NCBI GenBank assembly: GCA_038230835.1
Contig: JBBRMM010000020.1
Span: 1-58,251, forward strand
DNA: 58,251 nucleotides
Direction of reading: 5' to 3'
Source: DASUHT01 sp038230835
GTDB taxonomy: Bacteria > Actinomycetota > Thermoleophilia > Gaiellales > JAICJC01
A model generated the notes under the pieces. It did no database searches. It was not told where the DNA came from and saw only the letters and a list, made by a program, of their open reading frames with translations. Within the stretch, counting starts at the first letter, position 1, and the number at the start of each line of letters is the position of its first letter. A program made the translations under genes and the position numbers. Of this stretch, positions 9,357 through 17,330 are shown in pieces.

Positions 9357-9527
9357 GGGGTCAGACCCCGAACGGTCCGCGTGACCAAGACGTCACACCT
9401 GGGGCACAGACCAGCCCCTCGAAGCTCGGCAGCAACCGGAAACCCGGCTGCCCTGGACGCCGCGGCGGATGGGAGGGGTGATGGGCGGGGTCAGACCCCG
9501 AACGGTCCCGGTGAGTGATCGGTCACT
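9357..9527. repeat. Pair of GGGGTCAGACCCC repeat units (REP/REPIN-like), cluster 1
   Basis: GGGGTCAGACCCC followed by GAACGGTCC occurs at 9357-9378 and 9487-9508. Each is followed by a second small inverted repeat (GTGAC-6-GTCAC at 9381-9396; AGTGA-4-TCACT at 9514-9527). The same composite unit occurs twice more at 32390-32519. No gene is visible between 9326 and 9589. Confidence 0.65.
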
Positions 9528-9589
9528 GTTTCGTGCGCAGTCGGGCGGGTTGGAATGGCCGGCGGGTGCCCCATTCGCCGGCCGAACGC

Positions 9590-10117
9590 TCAGGGCTCCG
9601 CGGCGCGGGCCACCTCGAGCCGAAGGCGGCGGATCGACGGCACGTCCCCGGGCACCTTCGAGCGGTGCAGGTACGCGATCCGCCCGCCCGGCGCAACCAC
9701 CAGATCGGCACCCAGTTGCTCATAGTCCTGCTCTGGCTGCTCCGGGCGCTGCCCGCGAAGCAGGCTGCGGATCACCAGCACCGCGCCCCGCAGGTCGAAC
9801 AGCAGCCGCCAACGCGCCGTCCGCAGCTCGAGCCGAGCGTACAACTCGCGCTGGGGGTCGGCCAGCACCACCAGGTCCTCGAACCCCAGCCGCTCGAGCC
9901 ACGGCGCGAGCTGGGGTGCCGTGCCATGGCTCACCACCGCCAGAGTGGCGGGGGCGATGCGGTCGCGATGGCGGAGCACCTGCACGAGGTGCGCGCGGCA
10001 CGCCAGTCAGGCCAGGTGGCGCAGAAAGAGCACGAGCGTGGGAGCCGGGAGATCGGCGAGAGCCAGCGTCCCCGGCGCGTCCACGCGCTCGAGCGGGATG
10101 GTGAGGGGGTCGAGCAT
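9590..10117 (-). CDS. Probable selenoprotein: peroxiredoxin-like AhpC/TSA_2 (SelL-type) with UxxC motif
   Basis: Read from ATG 10117, the frame meets TGA at 10007-10009 (codon 37) and continues open to 9590. Translating TGA as selenocysteine gives 175 residues with FLRHLA-U-LAC-RAHL: Sec37 and Cys40 fall exactly on the CxxC redox site of the AhpC/TSA_2 (Prx-like2) family, usually FLRHFGCxxC. The rest fits the family: VVSHGTAPQL (thioredoxin-fold strand), LADPQRELYARLEL, and DYEQLGADLVVAPGGRIAYLHRS before the C-terminus. SelL selenoproteins belong to this family. A hairpin right after the TGA resembles a bacterial SECIS (9969-10005). Ignoring the TGA would split the gene into a 36-residue stub and a headless 131-residue piece. 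TAGCGT lies 8 bases before the ATG. A nonsense mutation is the alternative. Confidence 0.7.
9969..10009 (-). promoter_or_regulatory. Candidate bacterial SECIS element behind the UGA Sec codon
   Basis: Counting from the base after UGA: UGGCG (2-6) pairs with CGCCA (34-38), and GCACCU (15-20) pairs with AGGUGC (26-31) around the loop CGUGC (21-25). The apical loop lies 20 bases from the UGA and has G at its second position, followed by U. Bacterial SECIS hairpins bound by SelB sit directly after UGA with the apical loop about 16-37 bases away and a G near its 5' side, so this fits; it has not been tested computationally. Confidence 0.55.
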
Positions 10118-10125
10118 CGGGGTGG

Positions 10126-10131
10126 ACGCTA
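10126..10131 (-). promoter_or_regulatory. -10 box TAGCGT of the selenoprotein gene
   Basis: TAGCGT on the minus strand is 8 bases before the ATG at 10117, without a Shine-Dalgarno site; it supports that ATG as the true start. Confidence 0.4.
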
Positions 10132-10204
10132 GCGGTCGAGTTGGCCGAATCGGACCACCCCCCTTGTGTGCCGTCCCCGCGAAGTCATAAGATCGGCCCG
10201 ACAT

Positions 10205-10226
10205 CGGACCGGTATAGCCCGGTCCG
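10205..10226 (+). promoter_or_regulatory. Perfect inverted repeat CGGACCGG-6-CCGGTCCG before the permease gene
   Basis: An 8-bp perfect inverted repeat with a TATAGC centre lies 19 bases before the permease start, and the permease Shine-Dalgarno (AAGGGAG, 10233-10239) follows. It could be a dimeric regulator's operator, with TATAGC as a -10, or an mRNA hairpin. A weak promoter (TTGTGT...TAAGAT, about 10164-10193) lies upstream. Confidence 0.45.
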
Positions 10227-10244
10227 CAGACGAAGGGAGCACGA

Positions 10245-11822
10245 ATGTCCACCCCGACAGTTGGCTCACCGATGAACGCCGACGAGAAACTCCTCGCCGA
10301 GCTCGGCTACAAGCAGGAGCTCGAGCGCTCGTGGGGCGGGTTCACGAACTTTGCGATCTCGTTCTCCATCATCTCCATCCTGGCCGGCTGCTTCACGAAC
10401 TTCTTCGCAGCCTGGAACAACGGCGGACCTGTCATGGTGTCCATCGGGTGGCCCATCGTCTCGGCCCTGATCCTGATCGTCGCCTTCTGCATGTCCGAGA
10501 TCGTGTCCGCCATGCCCACCGCCGGCGGCATCTACTACTGGGCGTCCAAGCTCGGCGGCCCGCGCTGGGGCTGGTTCACCGGCTGGTTCAACCTGGTCGG
10601 GCTGATCGGCGTGGTGGCGTCGGTCGACTACGCGTGTGCCTCGTTCATCTCCTACACCATCGGCCTGTTCAACACGAGCTACGACGCGTTCGACCTGAAG
10701 TCGATCTTTCTGATCTACCTCGGTGTGCTGGCGATCCACGTGGTCATCAACCTGTTCCCGGCGCATGTGCTGTCGCTGTGGAACAACACCTCTGCCTACA
10801 TCCACGTGATCGGCCCGGCAATCGTGGTGGCGGTGCTGATCTTCGGCCCGACCACCCACCAGAGCGCGTCGTTCGTGTTCACGCACTGGGTGAACAACTC
10901 CGGGTTCTCGGGCGGGACGAGCGGACTCAAGTTCTTCCTCTACGTCGTACCCCTGGGTGTGATCCTCACGCAGTACACGATCACCGGATTCGACGCGTCT
11001 GCCCACCTCTCCGAGGAGACCACCAACGCTGCCAAGGCGGCGGCTCAGGGCATGTGGCGGTCGGTGTTCTACTCCGCCATCGGCGGGTGGATCGTCCTGC
11101 TTGCGTTCCTCTTCGCGGTCAAGGATGTCAACGCCGTCAGCACCTCCGGCTACGGCGCCGGATCGTCGATCGGGATCTTCGCCACGGCGCTCGGCCTGGC
11201 GGGGTTCAAGACGATCATGATCATCTCCAGCATCGGCCAGTTCTTCTGCGGCGGCTCGGGCATGACGAGCGCATCGCGGATGATGTTCGCGTTCAGCCGC
11301 GACCGCGCCCTCCCCGGCCACCGGCTCTGGTCGAGGGTGGCCGCCAACAAGGCGCCGCGCAACGCGACGCTGGGCATGGCGGCCCTGTGTGTGATCGTCG
11401 CCCTGCCGGCGCTGTACGGCAACGCGGCCCGCGTGCCGATCGCCTTCTACGCGCTGGCCTCGATCACGGTGGTCGGCCTGTACATCGCCTACATCATCCC
11501 GGTGTTCCTGCGCTGGCGGATGGGGGACGCCTTCCAAGCCGGTCCGTGGACGCTCGGGGACAAATACAAGTGGATGTGCCCGGTCGCGATCGTCGAGGTG
11601 GTGCTGGTGGTCATCATCGCCATGCTCCCGACCTCGCCCGGCGGCATTCCCGGCAACTCCGCCTTCCACTGGAACAACGGGTTGATCAACTACTGCCCGG
11701 TGATCGTGGGTGCGGTCGCGCTGTACGCTCTAGGGTCGTGGTCGTTCTCGGCCAAGAACTGGTTCACCGGCCCGATCCGGACGGTCGACGAACCGGCTGC
11801 TGCACCGGCGGCAGGCGACTGA
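10245..11822 (+). CDS. APC-superfamily amino acid permease
   Basis: A 525-residue inner-membrane transporter with about 12 hydrophobic helices, cytoplasmic N-terminus (ELGYKQELERSWGGFTNFAISFS in pieces) and the family's first-helix break (SIISILAGCFT). The N-terminal pattern and the MPTAGGIYYWASKL segment near residue 90 are those of the amino acid/choline or GABA-permease branch (AAT/ACT families). Substrate is likely an amino acid, GABA or polyamine by proton or cation coupling; it cannot be fixed here. ATG 10245 has AAGGGAG 5 bases upstream. Divergent from the selenoprotein; ends at a strong terminator. Confidence 0.88.
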   Translation: MSTPTVGSPMNADEKLLAELGYKQELERSWGGFTNFAISFSIISILAGCFTNFFAAWNNGGPVMVSIGWPIVSALILIVAFCMSEIVSAMPTAGGIYYWASKLGGPRWGWFTGWFNLVGLIGVVASVDYACASFISYTIGLFNTSYDAFDLKSIFLIYLGVLAIHVVINLFPAHVLSLWNNTSAYIHVIGPAIVVAVLIFGPTTHQSASFVFTHWVNNSGFSGGTSGLKFFLYVVPLGVILTQYTITGFDASAHLSEETTNAAKAAAQGMWRSVFYSAIGGWIVLLAFLFAVKDVNAVSTSGYGAGSSIGIFATALGLAGFKTIMIISSIGQFFCGGSGMTSASRMMFAFSRDRALPGHRLWSRVAANKAPRNATLGMAALCVIVALPALYGNAARVPIAFYALASITVVGLYIAYIIPVFLRWRMGDAFQAGPWTLGDKYKWMCPVAIVEVVLVVIIAMLPTSPGGIPGNSAFHWNNGLINYCPVIVGAVALYALGSWSFSAKNWFTGPIRTVDEPAAAPAAGD

Positions 11823-11830
11823 TCGGCCTC

Positions 11831-11865
11831 GCACTGCCCCGGCGAACCGATCGCCGGGGCAGTGC
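11831..11865 (+). terminator. Strong hairpin terminator after the permease gene
   Basis: GCACTGCCCCGGCGA (11831-11845) pairs perfectly over 15 bp with 11851-11865 around the loop ACCGA, 8 bases after the permease stop. No T-run follows. Confidence 0.7.
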
Positions 11866-11909
11866 GAATCTCCACCGTGCACGCACTCGACGCCGGTAGC
11901 ATCCGCTCG

Positions 11910-12602
11910 GTGAGCGAGGATGCCGACACCCCGGGATTGATCACGCTGGCCGGACGGGGGCCGGCGCGCGGTGTGGTGCTGCTCACCCACGGCGGCAGGT
12001 CGAAGAGCCGCCGCCGCGACTCGCACCTGCGGCTGCCGGCGCTCCGCATGCTGCCCTTTCTCGCCGACATCGCGCGCAGCGGCCGCCCGCGGGGTGTGGC
12101 CGTCGCCCAGCTGCGCTACCGGCTGGTCGGGTTCAACGACGGCGACCCGGTGCGCGACGTGCACTGGGCCCTCGACCGGCTGGCCGAGCGCTTCGACGCG
12201 CCGGTGTGCCTGGTGGGCCACTCCATGGGCGCCCGCGCCTGCCTGGAAGCTGCCGACCACGCGTCGGTGGTCGCCGTTGCCGGCCTGGCAGCCTGGCTGC
12301 CGCTCGACGAGCCGGTGGACACGCTCGCCGGTCGCGCGCTGATGCTGGCGCACGGCCTGCGCGACCGCATCACCGACCCCGCCCGCTCCTACGCGTTCGC
12401 GCTGCGTGCGCGTGCGGTCACCGATCGGGTGTGCAGGTTCGAGATCGCCGGGTCGCGCCACGCGATGCTCGACCGGCTCGGTCTGTGGCAGTCGCTGACC
12501 CGAAGTTTCGCGCTCGGTATGCTCGGAGCCGAACCGCTCGACGGGCGCTTCACCGCCGCCTTCGCCGCCGAGCCCGATGCGGGTTGCCGGGTGCTGTTGT
12601 GA
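11910..12602 (+). CDS. Alpha/beta hydrolase
   Basis: A 230-residue serine hydrolase. The nucleophile elbow is VGHSMGARA (about residue 98-106), with an early VVLLTHGG oxyanion strand and a late SRHAMLDR His that would complete the triad. Ester or lipid substrate is likely but unidentified. GTG 11910 is chosen because TAGCAT lies 7 bases upstream; an in-frame GTG at 11862 falls inside the upstream terminator and is unlikely. First gene of a six-gene run in which each gene overlaps or nearly touches the next, suggesting a shared lipid-related job. Confidence 0.75.
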   Translation: MSEDADTPGLITLAGRGPARGVVLLTHGGRSKSRRRDSHLRLPALRMLPFLADIARSGRPRGVAVAQLRYRLVGFNDGDPVRDVHWALDRLAERFDAPVCLVGHSMGARACLEAADHASVVAVAGLAAWLPLDEPVDTLAGRALMLAHGLRDRITDPARSYAFALRARAVTDRVCRFEIAGSRHAMLDRLGLWQSLTRSFALGMLGAEPLDGRFTAAFAAEPDAGCRVLL

Positions 12603-12958
12603 TCTGGATCCCGCGGGTGTTCGGGGCGCTGACCGCCCTCTACGGCCTGAGCGCCATCGCCAAGCCCGGCGTGCTCGCCCGACACGGCGAACTGGCCGAC
12701 CCGATCGATCGCTCCTCGGCCGTCCACCTGGCATCGGTGATCGTCGGCGTGCGCGACCTGGTGTCCGGGATTGCGATCATGGCCGCACCGGCGGGCGGCG
12801 TGCTGCTGGGGGCGCTCGCCGCCCGGGTCGCCTTCGACCTCACCGACGCGGTCGGCTTCGGCACCCTGCTGCCGACACCCCGCGCGCGCCGCAAGATCGC
12901 GGCAGTGGCGGCGACGTGGGCCGGCATCGGAGCCCTGACGATGATCTGGGCCGGTTGA
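12599..12958 (+). CDS. Small integral membrane protein, unknown function
   Basis: I do not recognise the family. The 119-residue protein has four hydrophobic segments (about residues 2-20, 45-65, 67-85, 100-117) separated by short charged loops (ARHGELADPIDRSS, PTPRARRK). Its GTG start overlaps the hydrolase stop (GTGA), and the next gene begins 2 bases after its stop, so it belongs to the same operon. A membrane partner for the lipid-acting enzymes around it is an inference from position only. Confidence 0.7.
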   Translation: MIWIPRVFGALTALYGLSAIAKPGVLARHGELADPIDRSSAVHLASVIVGVRDLVSGIAIMAAPAGGVLLGALAARVAFDLTDAVGFGTLLPTPRARRKIAAVAATWAGIGALTMIWAG

Positions 12959-12960
12959 GC

Positions 12961-14214
12961 ATGCCCAGACTGAGCGTGGCGGTGATCGGCAGCGGGGTCT
13001 CGGGGCTGACCGCCGCCCACGTGATCGCCCGCGAGCACGACGTGACCCTGTTCGAGCGCGACGCCCGGCTCGGCGGCCATGCCAACACCGTGTGCGTGCA
13101 GGCCGCCGACGGTCACGAGATCGGCCTGGACACCGGATTCATCGTCCACAACCAGCGCACCTACCCGACCATGTTGCGCCTGTTCGCAGAGCTGGACGTG
13201 TCGACCCAACCGTCGGACATGTCCTTTGGCGTACGTTGCGACGGCTGTGGCCTGGAGTACGCCGGAGCCCGTGGACTGGCCGGGGTGCTGCCGACCGCGG
13301 GTACGCTCGCGCGGCCGCGCTACCTGCGCATGCTCGCCGAGGTGCGCCGTTTTCACCGACACGCGCGCGAGGTGCTGCGGGATCCGACAGCCGACCGCAT
13401 GACACTCGCAGACCTCACCGCGGCGGGAGGATACTCGCCCTACTTCCGCGACCACTTCCTGCTCCCGCTGACCGGCGCGATCTGGTCGTCGTCCACCTCC
13501 GCCATGCGCGACTTCCCAGCTCGCTACCTGATCCGCTTCTTCGCCAACCACGGCATGCTGACGGTCAAGCACTCCCCCCAGTGGCGAACCGTTACCGGAG
13601 GCAGCCGCACCTACGTCGAACGACTCGCCGAGCGGCTGGGCGGCCGGATCCAGACCGGGGCTGCGGTGTCGTCGGTGCGCCGCAGCGAGGGATCGGCCTG
13701 GGTCGAGGGCGAGCGGTTCGACCGCGTCGTGATAGCGACTCACCCCGACCAGGCGCTCGCGATGCTCGACGATCCGAGCGCCGACGAGGCGCGAATACTG
13801 GGCACGTTCGCGTACTCCATCAACCACACGGTCCTGCACACCGACGGCTCACTGCTTCCCAGGGCAGCAGGCGCCCGGGCGTCCTGGAACTACCTGCTCG
13901 ACGCATGCTCCACCACCCAGCCGCACGTGCACGTCACGTACCACCTCAATCGGCTGCAGGCGTTGCACGAACCGGAACAGTATTGCGTCACGCTCAACCA
14001 GACCGATCGCATCGACGCGGCCCGGCGGCTGCGCACGATCACCTACGAGCACCCGGTGTACACGCTGGCCAGCATCGAGGCTCAGCGCGAGATCGCGGCG
14101 CTCAACGGGCGCGGTACGACGTTCTACTGCGGTGCCTACCAGGGTTGGGGATTCCACGAGGACGGCTGCGTGTCAGGCCTGCGCGCCGCCGTCGCGATGG
14201 GCTGCTCGTGGTGA
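12961..14214 (+). CDS. FAD-dependent amine-oxidase-like flavoprotein
   Basis: A 417-residue flavoprotein with the FAD-binding dinucleotide motif VIGSGVSGLTAAHVI at residues 6-20, ERDARLGGHANT near 36 and a C-terminal FAD loop (YCGAYQGWGFHEDG, about 385). The closest recognisable group is the NAD(P)/FAD-binding proteins always found beside DUF1365 and a cyclopropane-fatty-acid-synthase homologue. In proteobacteria such clusters are linked to singlet-oxygen stress and fatty acid modification; here the same trio follows in the same order. Likely substrate: an acyl chain in a phospholipid (inference). Confidence 0.82.
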   Translation: MPRLSVAVIGSGVSGLTAAHVIAREHDVTLFERDARLGGHANTVCVQAADGHEIGLDTGFIVHNQRTYPTMLRLFAELDVSTQPSDMSFGVRCDGCGLEYAGARGLAGVLPTAGTLARPRYLRMLAEVRRFHRHAREVLRDPTADRMTLADLTAAGGYSPYFRDHFLLPLTGAIWSSSTSAMRDFPARYLIRFFANHGMLTVKHSPQWRTVTGGSRTYVERLAERLGGRIQTGAAVSSVRRSEGSAWVEGERFDRVVIATHPDQALAMLDDPSADEARILGTFAYSINHTVLHTDGSLLPRAAGARASWNYLLDACSTTQPHVHVTYHLNRLQALHEPEQYCVTLNQTDRIDAARRLRTITYEHPVYTLASIEAQREIAALNGRGTTFYCGAYQGWGFHEDGCVSGLRAAVAMGCSW

Positions 14215-14960
14215 GCGGATCCTGCCTCTACAACGGCCAGGTCATGCACGACCGGCGAGGCGCCACGCGCAACGTCTTCCGCTACGCCGTCTACATGTGG
14301 CTGGTCGATCTGGACGAGCTGCCGGCCCTCGATCGCCGGCTGCGCCTGTTCGGCAACGACCGGCGAGCGCTGACCACGATCCGCAGCCGTGACCACCTGG
14401 GCGACCCGCGGCGCACGATCAAGCACAACGTGCTCGCCTACCTGGCCGCCAACGGGGTCGAGCTCGAGGACGGCCGGGTCACGCTGCTGACCAACGCGCG
14501 CGTGCTCGGGTACGTCTTCAACCCGCTCTCGGTGTTCTACTGCCACCGGTCCGACGGCACGCTTCACTGCGTCGTGGCCGAGGTGCACAACACCTACGGC
14601 CAGCGCCACTGCTACCTGCTGCACCCGAGTGGCGGCGATCGCTACGAAGCGGACAAGGCCTTCTACGTGTCGCCCTTCCTGACTGTGGACGGCCGCTACC
14701 GGATGGTGTTCACCCCGCCCTCGGATCGCCTCAGCGTCCATATGGAGCTGGAGCAGGACGGTGCCACCGCGTTTCGGGCCTCGCTCACCGGCCGCCGGCT
14801 GGCGCTGGACGACGCCAACCTGCGGCGCATGCTGCTGCGCCACCCGCTCATGACAGCCCAGGTAACCGGGCTGATCCATCTGCAGGGGCTCCGGCTGCGC
14901 GCTCGCGGATTGGCCCGGATACCGCGTCCGCCACACACGCCGCAGGAGCGGGTCGGATGA
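14211..14960 (+). CDS. DUF1365 family protein
   Basis: A 249-residue protein of the DUF1365 family, recognised by the opening GSCLYNGQVMHDRRG, FRYAVYMWLVDLDELP, VLGYVFNPLSVFYCH and VHNTYGQRH. The biochemical function is not established in detail; its genes accompany FAD-dependent oxidases and cyclopropane-fatty-acid-synthase-like methyltransferases, as here. GTG 14211 overlaps the flavoprotein stop (GTGA), GTG 14208 is an equally possible start, and the gene ends in an ATGA overlap with the methyltransferase. Confidence 0.87.
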   Translation: MSGSCLYNGQVMHDRRGATRNVFRYAVYMWLVDLDELPALDRRLRLFGNDRRALTTIRSRDHLGDPRRTIKHNVLAYLAANGVELEDGRVTLLTNARVLGYVFNPLSVFYCHRSDGTLHCVVAEVHNTYGQRHCYLLHPSGGDRYEADKAFYVSPFLTVDGRYRMVFTPPSDRLSVHMELEQDGATAFRASLTGRRLALDDANLRRMLLRHPLMTAQVTGLIHLQGLRLRARGLARIPRPPHTPQERVG

Positions 14961-16186
14961 GCGCCGAGGCACAGACACTCCGCCATCCCGGCCTCAGCGT
15001 GCCGCCCGCCCCCACCGCCCGCATCCGCTCCGGGGTCGCGCGGATGCTCTTCGGCCACGCCGTGCGCCGGCTGCCGCTGCGTGTCGAGCTCGCGGACGGA
15101 TCGGCGTTCTCCGCCGGACCGCACGGCGCGCCCACGATGCGCATCCAGCACCCGCGGTTCTTCCATCGGCTCGGCGCCGCAGGCAAGATCGGCTTCGGTG
15201 AGGCGTACATGGCAGGCGACTGGACGACCGACGACCTGCCCGCCGTGCTGTCGGCGTTCGCGGGCAACGTGAGTGGCCTGGTCCCGGGCCCGCTGCAGCG
15301 GCTGCGGCGGGTGTACGAACCCTCCCTCCCCAGTTCCGAGCGGAACACCCCGCAGGGCGCGGCCGCCAACATCTCCCGTCACTACGACCTCTCCAACGAG
15401 CTGTTCGCGCTGTTCCTGGACGAGACCATGACCTATTCGTGCGCGGTCTTCGAGCGAGGCGACACCCTCGAGCAGGCACAGCGGCGCAAGTACGAAGCGC
15501 TCGCCGACATGGTCGGTGTCGAACCGGGGCACCATCTGCTCGAGATCGGCGCCGGCTGGGGTGGGATGGCCATCCACGCGGCGACGACCCGCGGCTGCCG
15601 GGTGACCACCGCGACCATCTCCAGGGAGCAGCGCGACCTGGCCCGCGAGCGGATCATGGCCAGCGGACTGGCCGACCGCGTCGAGGTGGTGCTGTGCGAC
15701 TACCGCGACCTCGCGGGAAGCTACGACCGGATCGTGTCGATCGAGATGTTCGAGGCGGTCGGCGAGGAGTACTGGCCGACGTTCTTCGCGGCCTGCGACC
15801 GCCTGCTGCGGCCGGACGGGCGAATGGCGATGCAGACGATCACCATGCCCCACGGCCGCTATCTGGCGTCACGGCGCTCGTTCGGCTGGATTCACAAGTA
15901 CATCTTCCCGGGTGGGCTGATCCCTTCACCGGAGGCGATCGAAACCGCCGTCACCGCCGCTTCCACGCTTCGGATCGGCCACCGCGTCCAGATCGGCAGC
16001 CACTACGCGGCCACGCTGAGGCACTGGCGCGAAGCGTTCTCTGCTCGCGCCGCACAGGTGCGCGAGCTCGGTCTGACGGACGAGTTCATCCGCATGTGGG
16101 AGTACTACCTGGCCTACTGCGAGGCCGGATTCGCCACCGCGGCGCTGGGAGACGAGCAGATCCTGCTGACTCGAGCCGGCCGGTGA
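14957..16186 (+). CDS. Cyclopropane-fatty-acid-phospholipid-synthase-like SAM methyltransferase
   Basis: Transfers a methyl or methylene group from S-adenosylmethionine to a double bond in phospholipid acyl chains. In 409 residues: an N-terminal lipid-contact domain, the AANISRHYDLSNELFALFLD region (about 135-155), the SAM site LLEIGAGWGGMAIHAA near 195, and SIEMFEAVGEEYWP (about 258), containing the Glu that binds the catalytic bicarbonate in CFA synthases, then IHKYIFPGG. Members next to a flavoprotein and DUF1365 may make methylated or furan-type fatty acids rather than simple cyclopropanes (inference). Coupled to both neighbours. Confidence 0.88.
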   Translation: MSAEAQTLRHPGLSVPPAPTARIRSGVARMLFGHAVRRLPLRVELADGSAFSAGPHGAPTMRIQHPRFFHRLGAAGKIGFGEAYMAGDWTTDDLPAVLSAFAGNVSGLVPGPLQRLRRVYEPSLPSSERNTPQGAAANISRHYDLSNELFALFLDETMTYSCAVFERGDTLEQAQRRKYEALADMVGVEPGHHLLEIGAGWGGMAIHAATTRGCRVTTATISREQRDLARERIMASGLADRVEVVLCDYRDLAGSYDRIVSIEMFEAVGEEYWPTFFAACDRLLRPDGRMAMQTITMPHGRYLASRRSFGWIHKYIFPGGLIPSPEAIETAVTAASTLRIGHRVQIGSHYAATLRHWREAFSARAAQVRELGLTDEFIRMWEYYLAYCEAGFATAALGDEQILLTRAGR

Positions 16187-16950
16187 AGCTGGAGGGCCGC
16201 ACTGCCTGGGTGACCGGCGCCTCGGGCGGAATCGGAGCTGCGCTCGTGCGTGAACTGGCGGCCCGCGGCTGCCGCGTGGCGGCGTCAGCCCGGCGCACGG
16301 AGCAGCTCGACGAGCTGGCGGCAGCGTTTCCCGGCAGCGTGCTCGCGGTCCCCGCCGACGTGACCGACCGCGCGGCGATGCTCGCCGCCGTCGATCGCGT
16401 GCGTGACGAGATCGGCCCGGTCGAGGTCGCGATCATGAATGCCGCCCACTGGGGGCAGTTCAGCGTCCATGCCTGGGATACCGAACTGGTGAGGCGGCAC
16501 TTCGACACCAATGTGATGGGGACCGTGCACGGAATCGAGGCGGTGCTGCCAGACATGCGGCGGCATCGCTCCGGCGCCATCGTCGGGCTGGCCAGCGTCG
16601 CCGGGTACCGCGGGCTGCCGCGCTCGGAGGCCTACGGAGCAACCAAGGCCGCGCAGATCAACATGCTGGAGTCGTTGCGGATCGACCTGCGGCCGATGGG
16701 CATCGAGGTGATCACGGTGTGCCCGGGCTTCGTACGAACGCAGCTGACGTCGGTCAACACCTTCCCGATGCCGTTCATGCTCGAGCCGGCCGACGCCGCC
16801 CGCCGGATCTGCGACGGGATCGCGAAGGGCAAGGCCGAGATCGTATTCCCGCTGCCGATGATGCTCGCCATGAAGGCGGTGCGGCTGGTGCCTGTGCGGC
16901 CGTATGCGTGGGCGATCGATCTGGCCCTCCGCCGCGGCCGTCAGGCCTGA
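16183..16950 (+). CDS. Short-chain dehydrogenase/reductase
   Basis: A 255-residue classical SDR: nucleotide loop TGASGGIG at residues 11-18, NAAHWG (the NNAG position) near 88, active-site YGATKAA (Tyr about 150, Lys 4 later) and CPGFVRTQLTS after it. Its GTG start overlaps the methyltransferase stop (GTGA), so it closes the lipid-type operon and probably reduces or oxidises a lipid intermediate; the exact substrate is unknown. An imperfect CGCCG/CGGCG hairpin lies after the stop. Confidence 0.87.
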   Translation: MKLEGRTAWVTGASGGIGAALVRELAARGCRVAASARRTEQLDELAAAFPGSVLAVPADVTDRAAMLAAVDRVRDEIGPVEVAIMNAAHWGQFSVHAWDTELVRRHFDTNVMGTVHGIEAVLPDMRRHRSGAIVGLASVAGYRGLPRSEAYGATKAAQINMLESLRIDLRPMGIEVITVCPGFVRTQLTSVNTFPMPFMLEPADAARRICDGIAKGKAEIVFPLPMMLAMKAVRLVPVRPYAWAIDLALRRGRQA

Positions 16951-17021
16951 ACGACGCCGCCGTCCCCTCAACGGCGCCCGCCTACGGCCGACTATCAGGA
17001 GTGACGAGAGGAGAACGTGCC

Positions 17022-17261
17022 GTGCGGCGCACAACGCTGACCTCCGCCCTCGCTGCGGTGCTGACAGCGGGGGGAATGACTGCTCCCGAAGCCTGGGCGG
17101 ACACGGCGCGGACCGCGGGGGTCGGGGTGGTCGCGCACGCGACCGCGGGCGGCTCCCAGCCGCCCCGAACGGCGTTGGCGATACTCGCGCTCGCCGTCAT
17201 CGGCATCACCGCGTGCGGTCTCGCGCTGGCCCAGCTTTACGCGAGCCGCGCGGCACGATAG
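17022..17261 (+). CDS. Small exported or membrane-anchored protein, unknown
   Basis: No family recognised. The 79-residue product starts with a signal-peptide-like region (RRTTLTSALAAVLTAGGMTAPEAWA, cut likely after the last Ala) and ends with a hydrophobic helix (ALAILALAVIGITACGLALAQ) plus a basic tail, so it would be exported and anchored by its C-terminus. GTG 17022 is supported by AGAGGAG 8 bases upstream, one of the few clear Shine-Dalgarno sites here. Confidence 0.6.
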   Translation: MRRTTLTSALAAVLTAGGMTAPEAWADTARTAGVGVVAHATAGGSQPPRTALAILALAVIGITACGLALAQLYASRAAR

Positions 17262-17318
17262 CCGCGGAGCTCTGCAGCCATCGCCGGAATGCTTTCGCCG
17301 CGGACAGGCGCCCCCTCG

Positions 17319-17324
17319 TACAAT
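17319..17324 (+). promoter_or_regulatory. -10 box TACAAT of leuC, leaderless
   Basis: TACAAT is followed by 6 bases and the leuC ATG at 17331, which is where transcription should begin. No Shine-Dalgarno site is present. Confidence 0.55.
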
Positions 17325-17330
17325 CACCGC

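Noticed and set aside
9590..10009. Calling the peroxiredoxin-like gene a pseudogene or two genes
   Set aside because: The TGA replaces precisely the redox cysteine, the frame is kept on both sides, no other lesion is seen and a SECIS-like hairpin follows; decay would not place the only stop there.
11862..11909. GTG 11862 as the alpha/beta hydrolase start
   Set aside because: It lies inside the stem of the permease terminator; GTG 11910 has a -10 box at the right distance.
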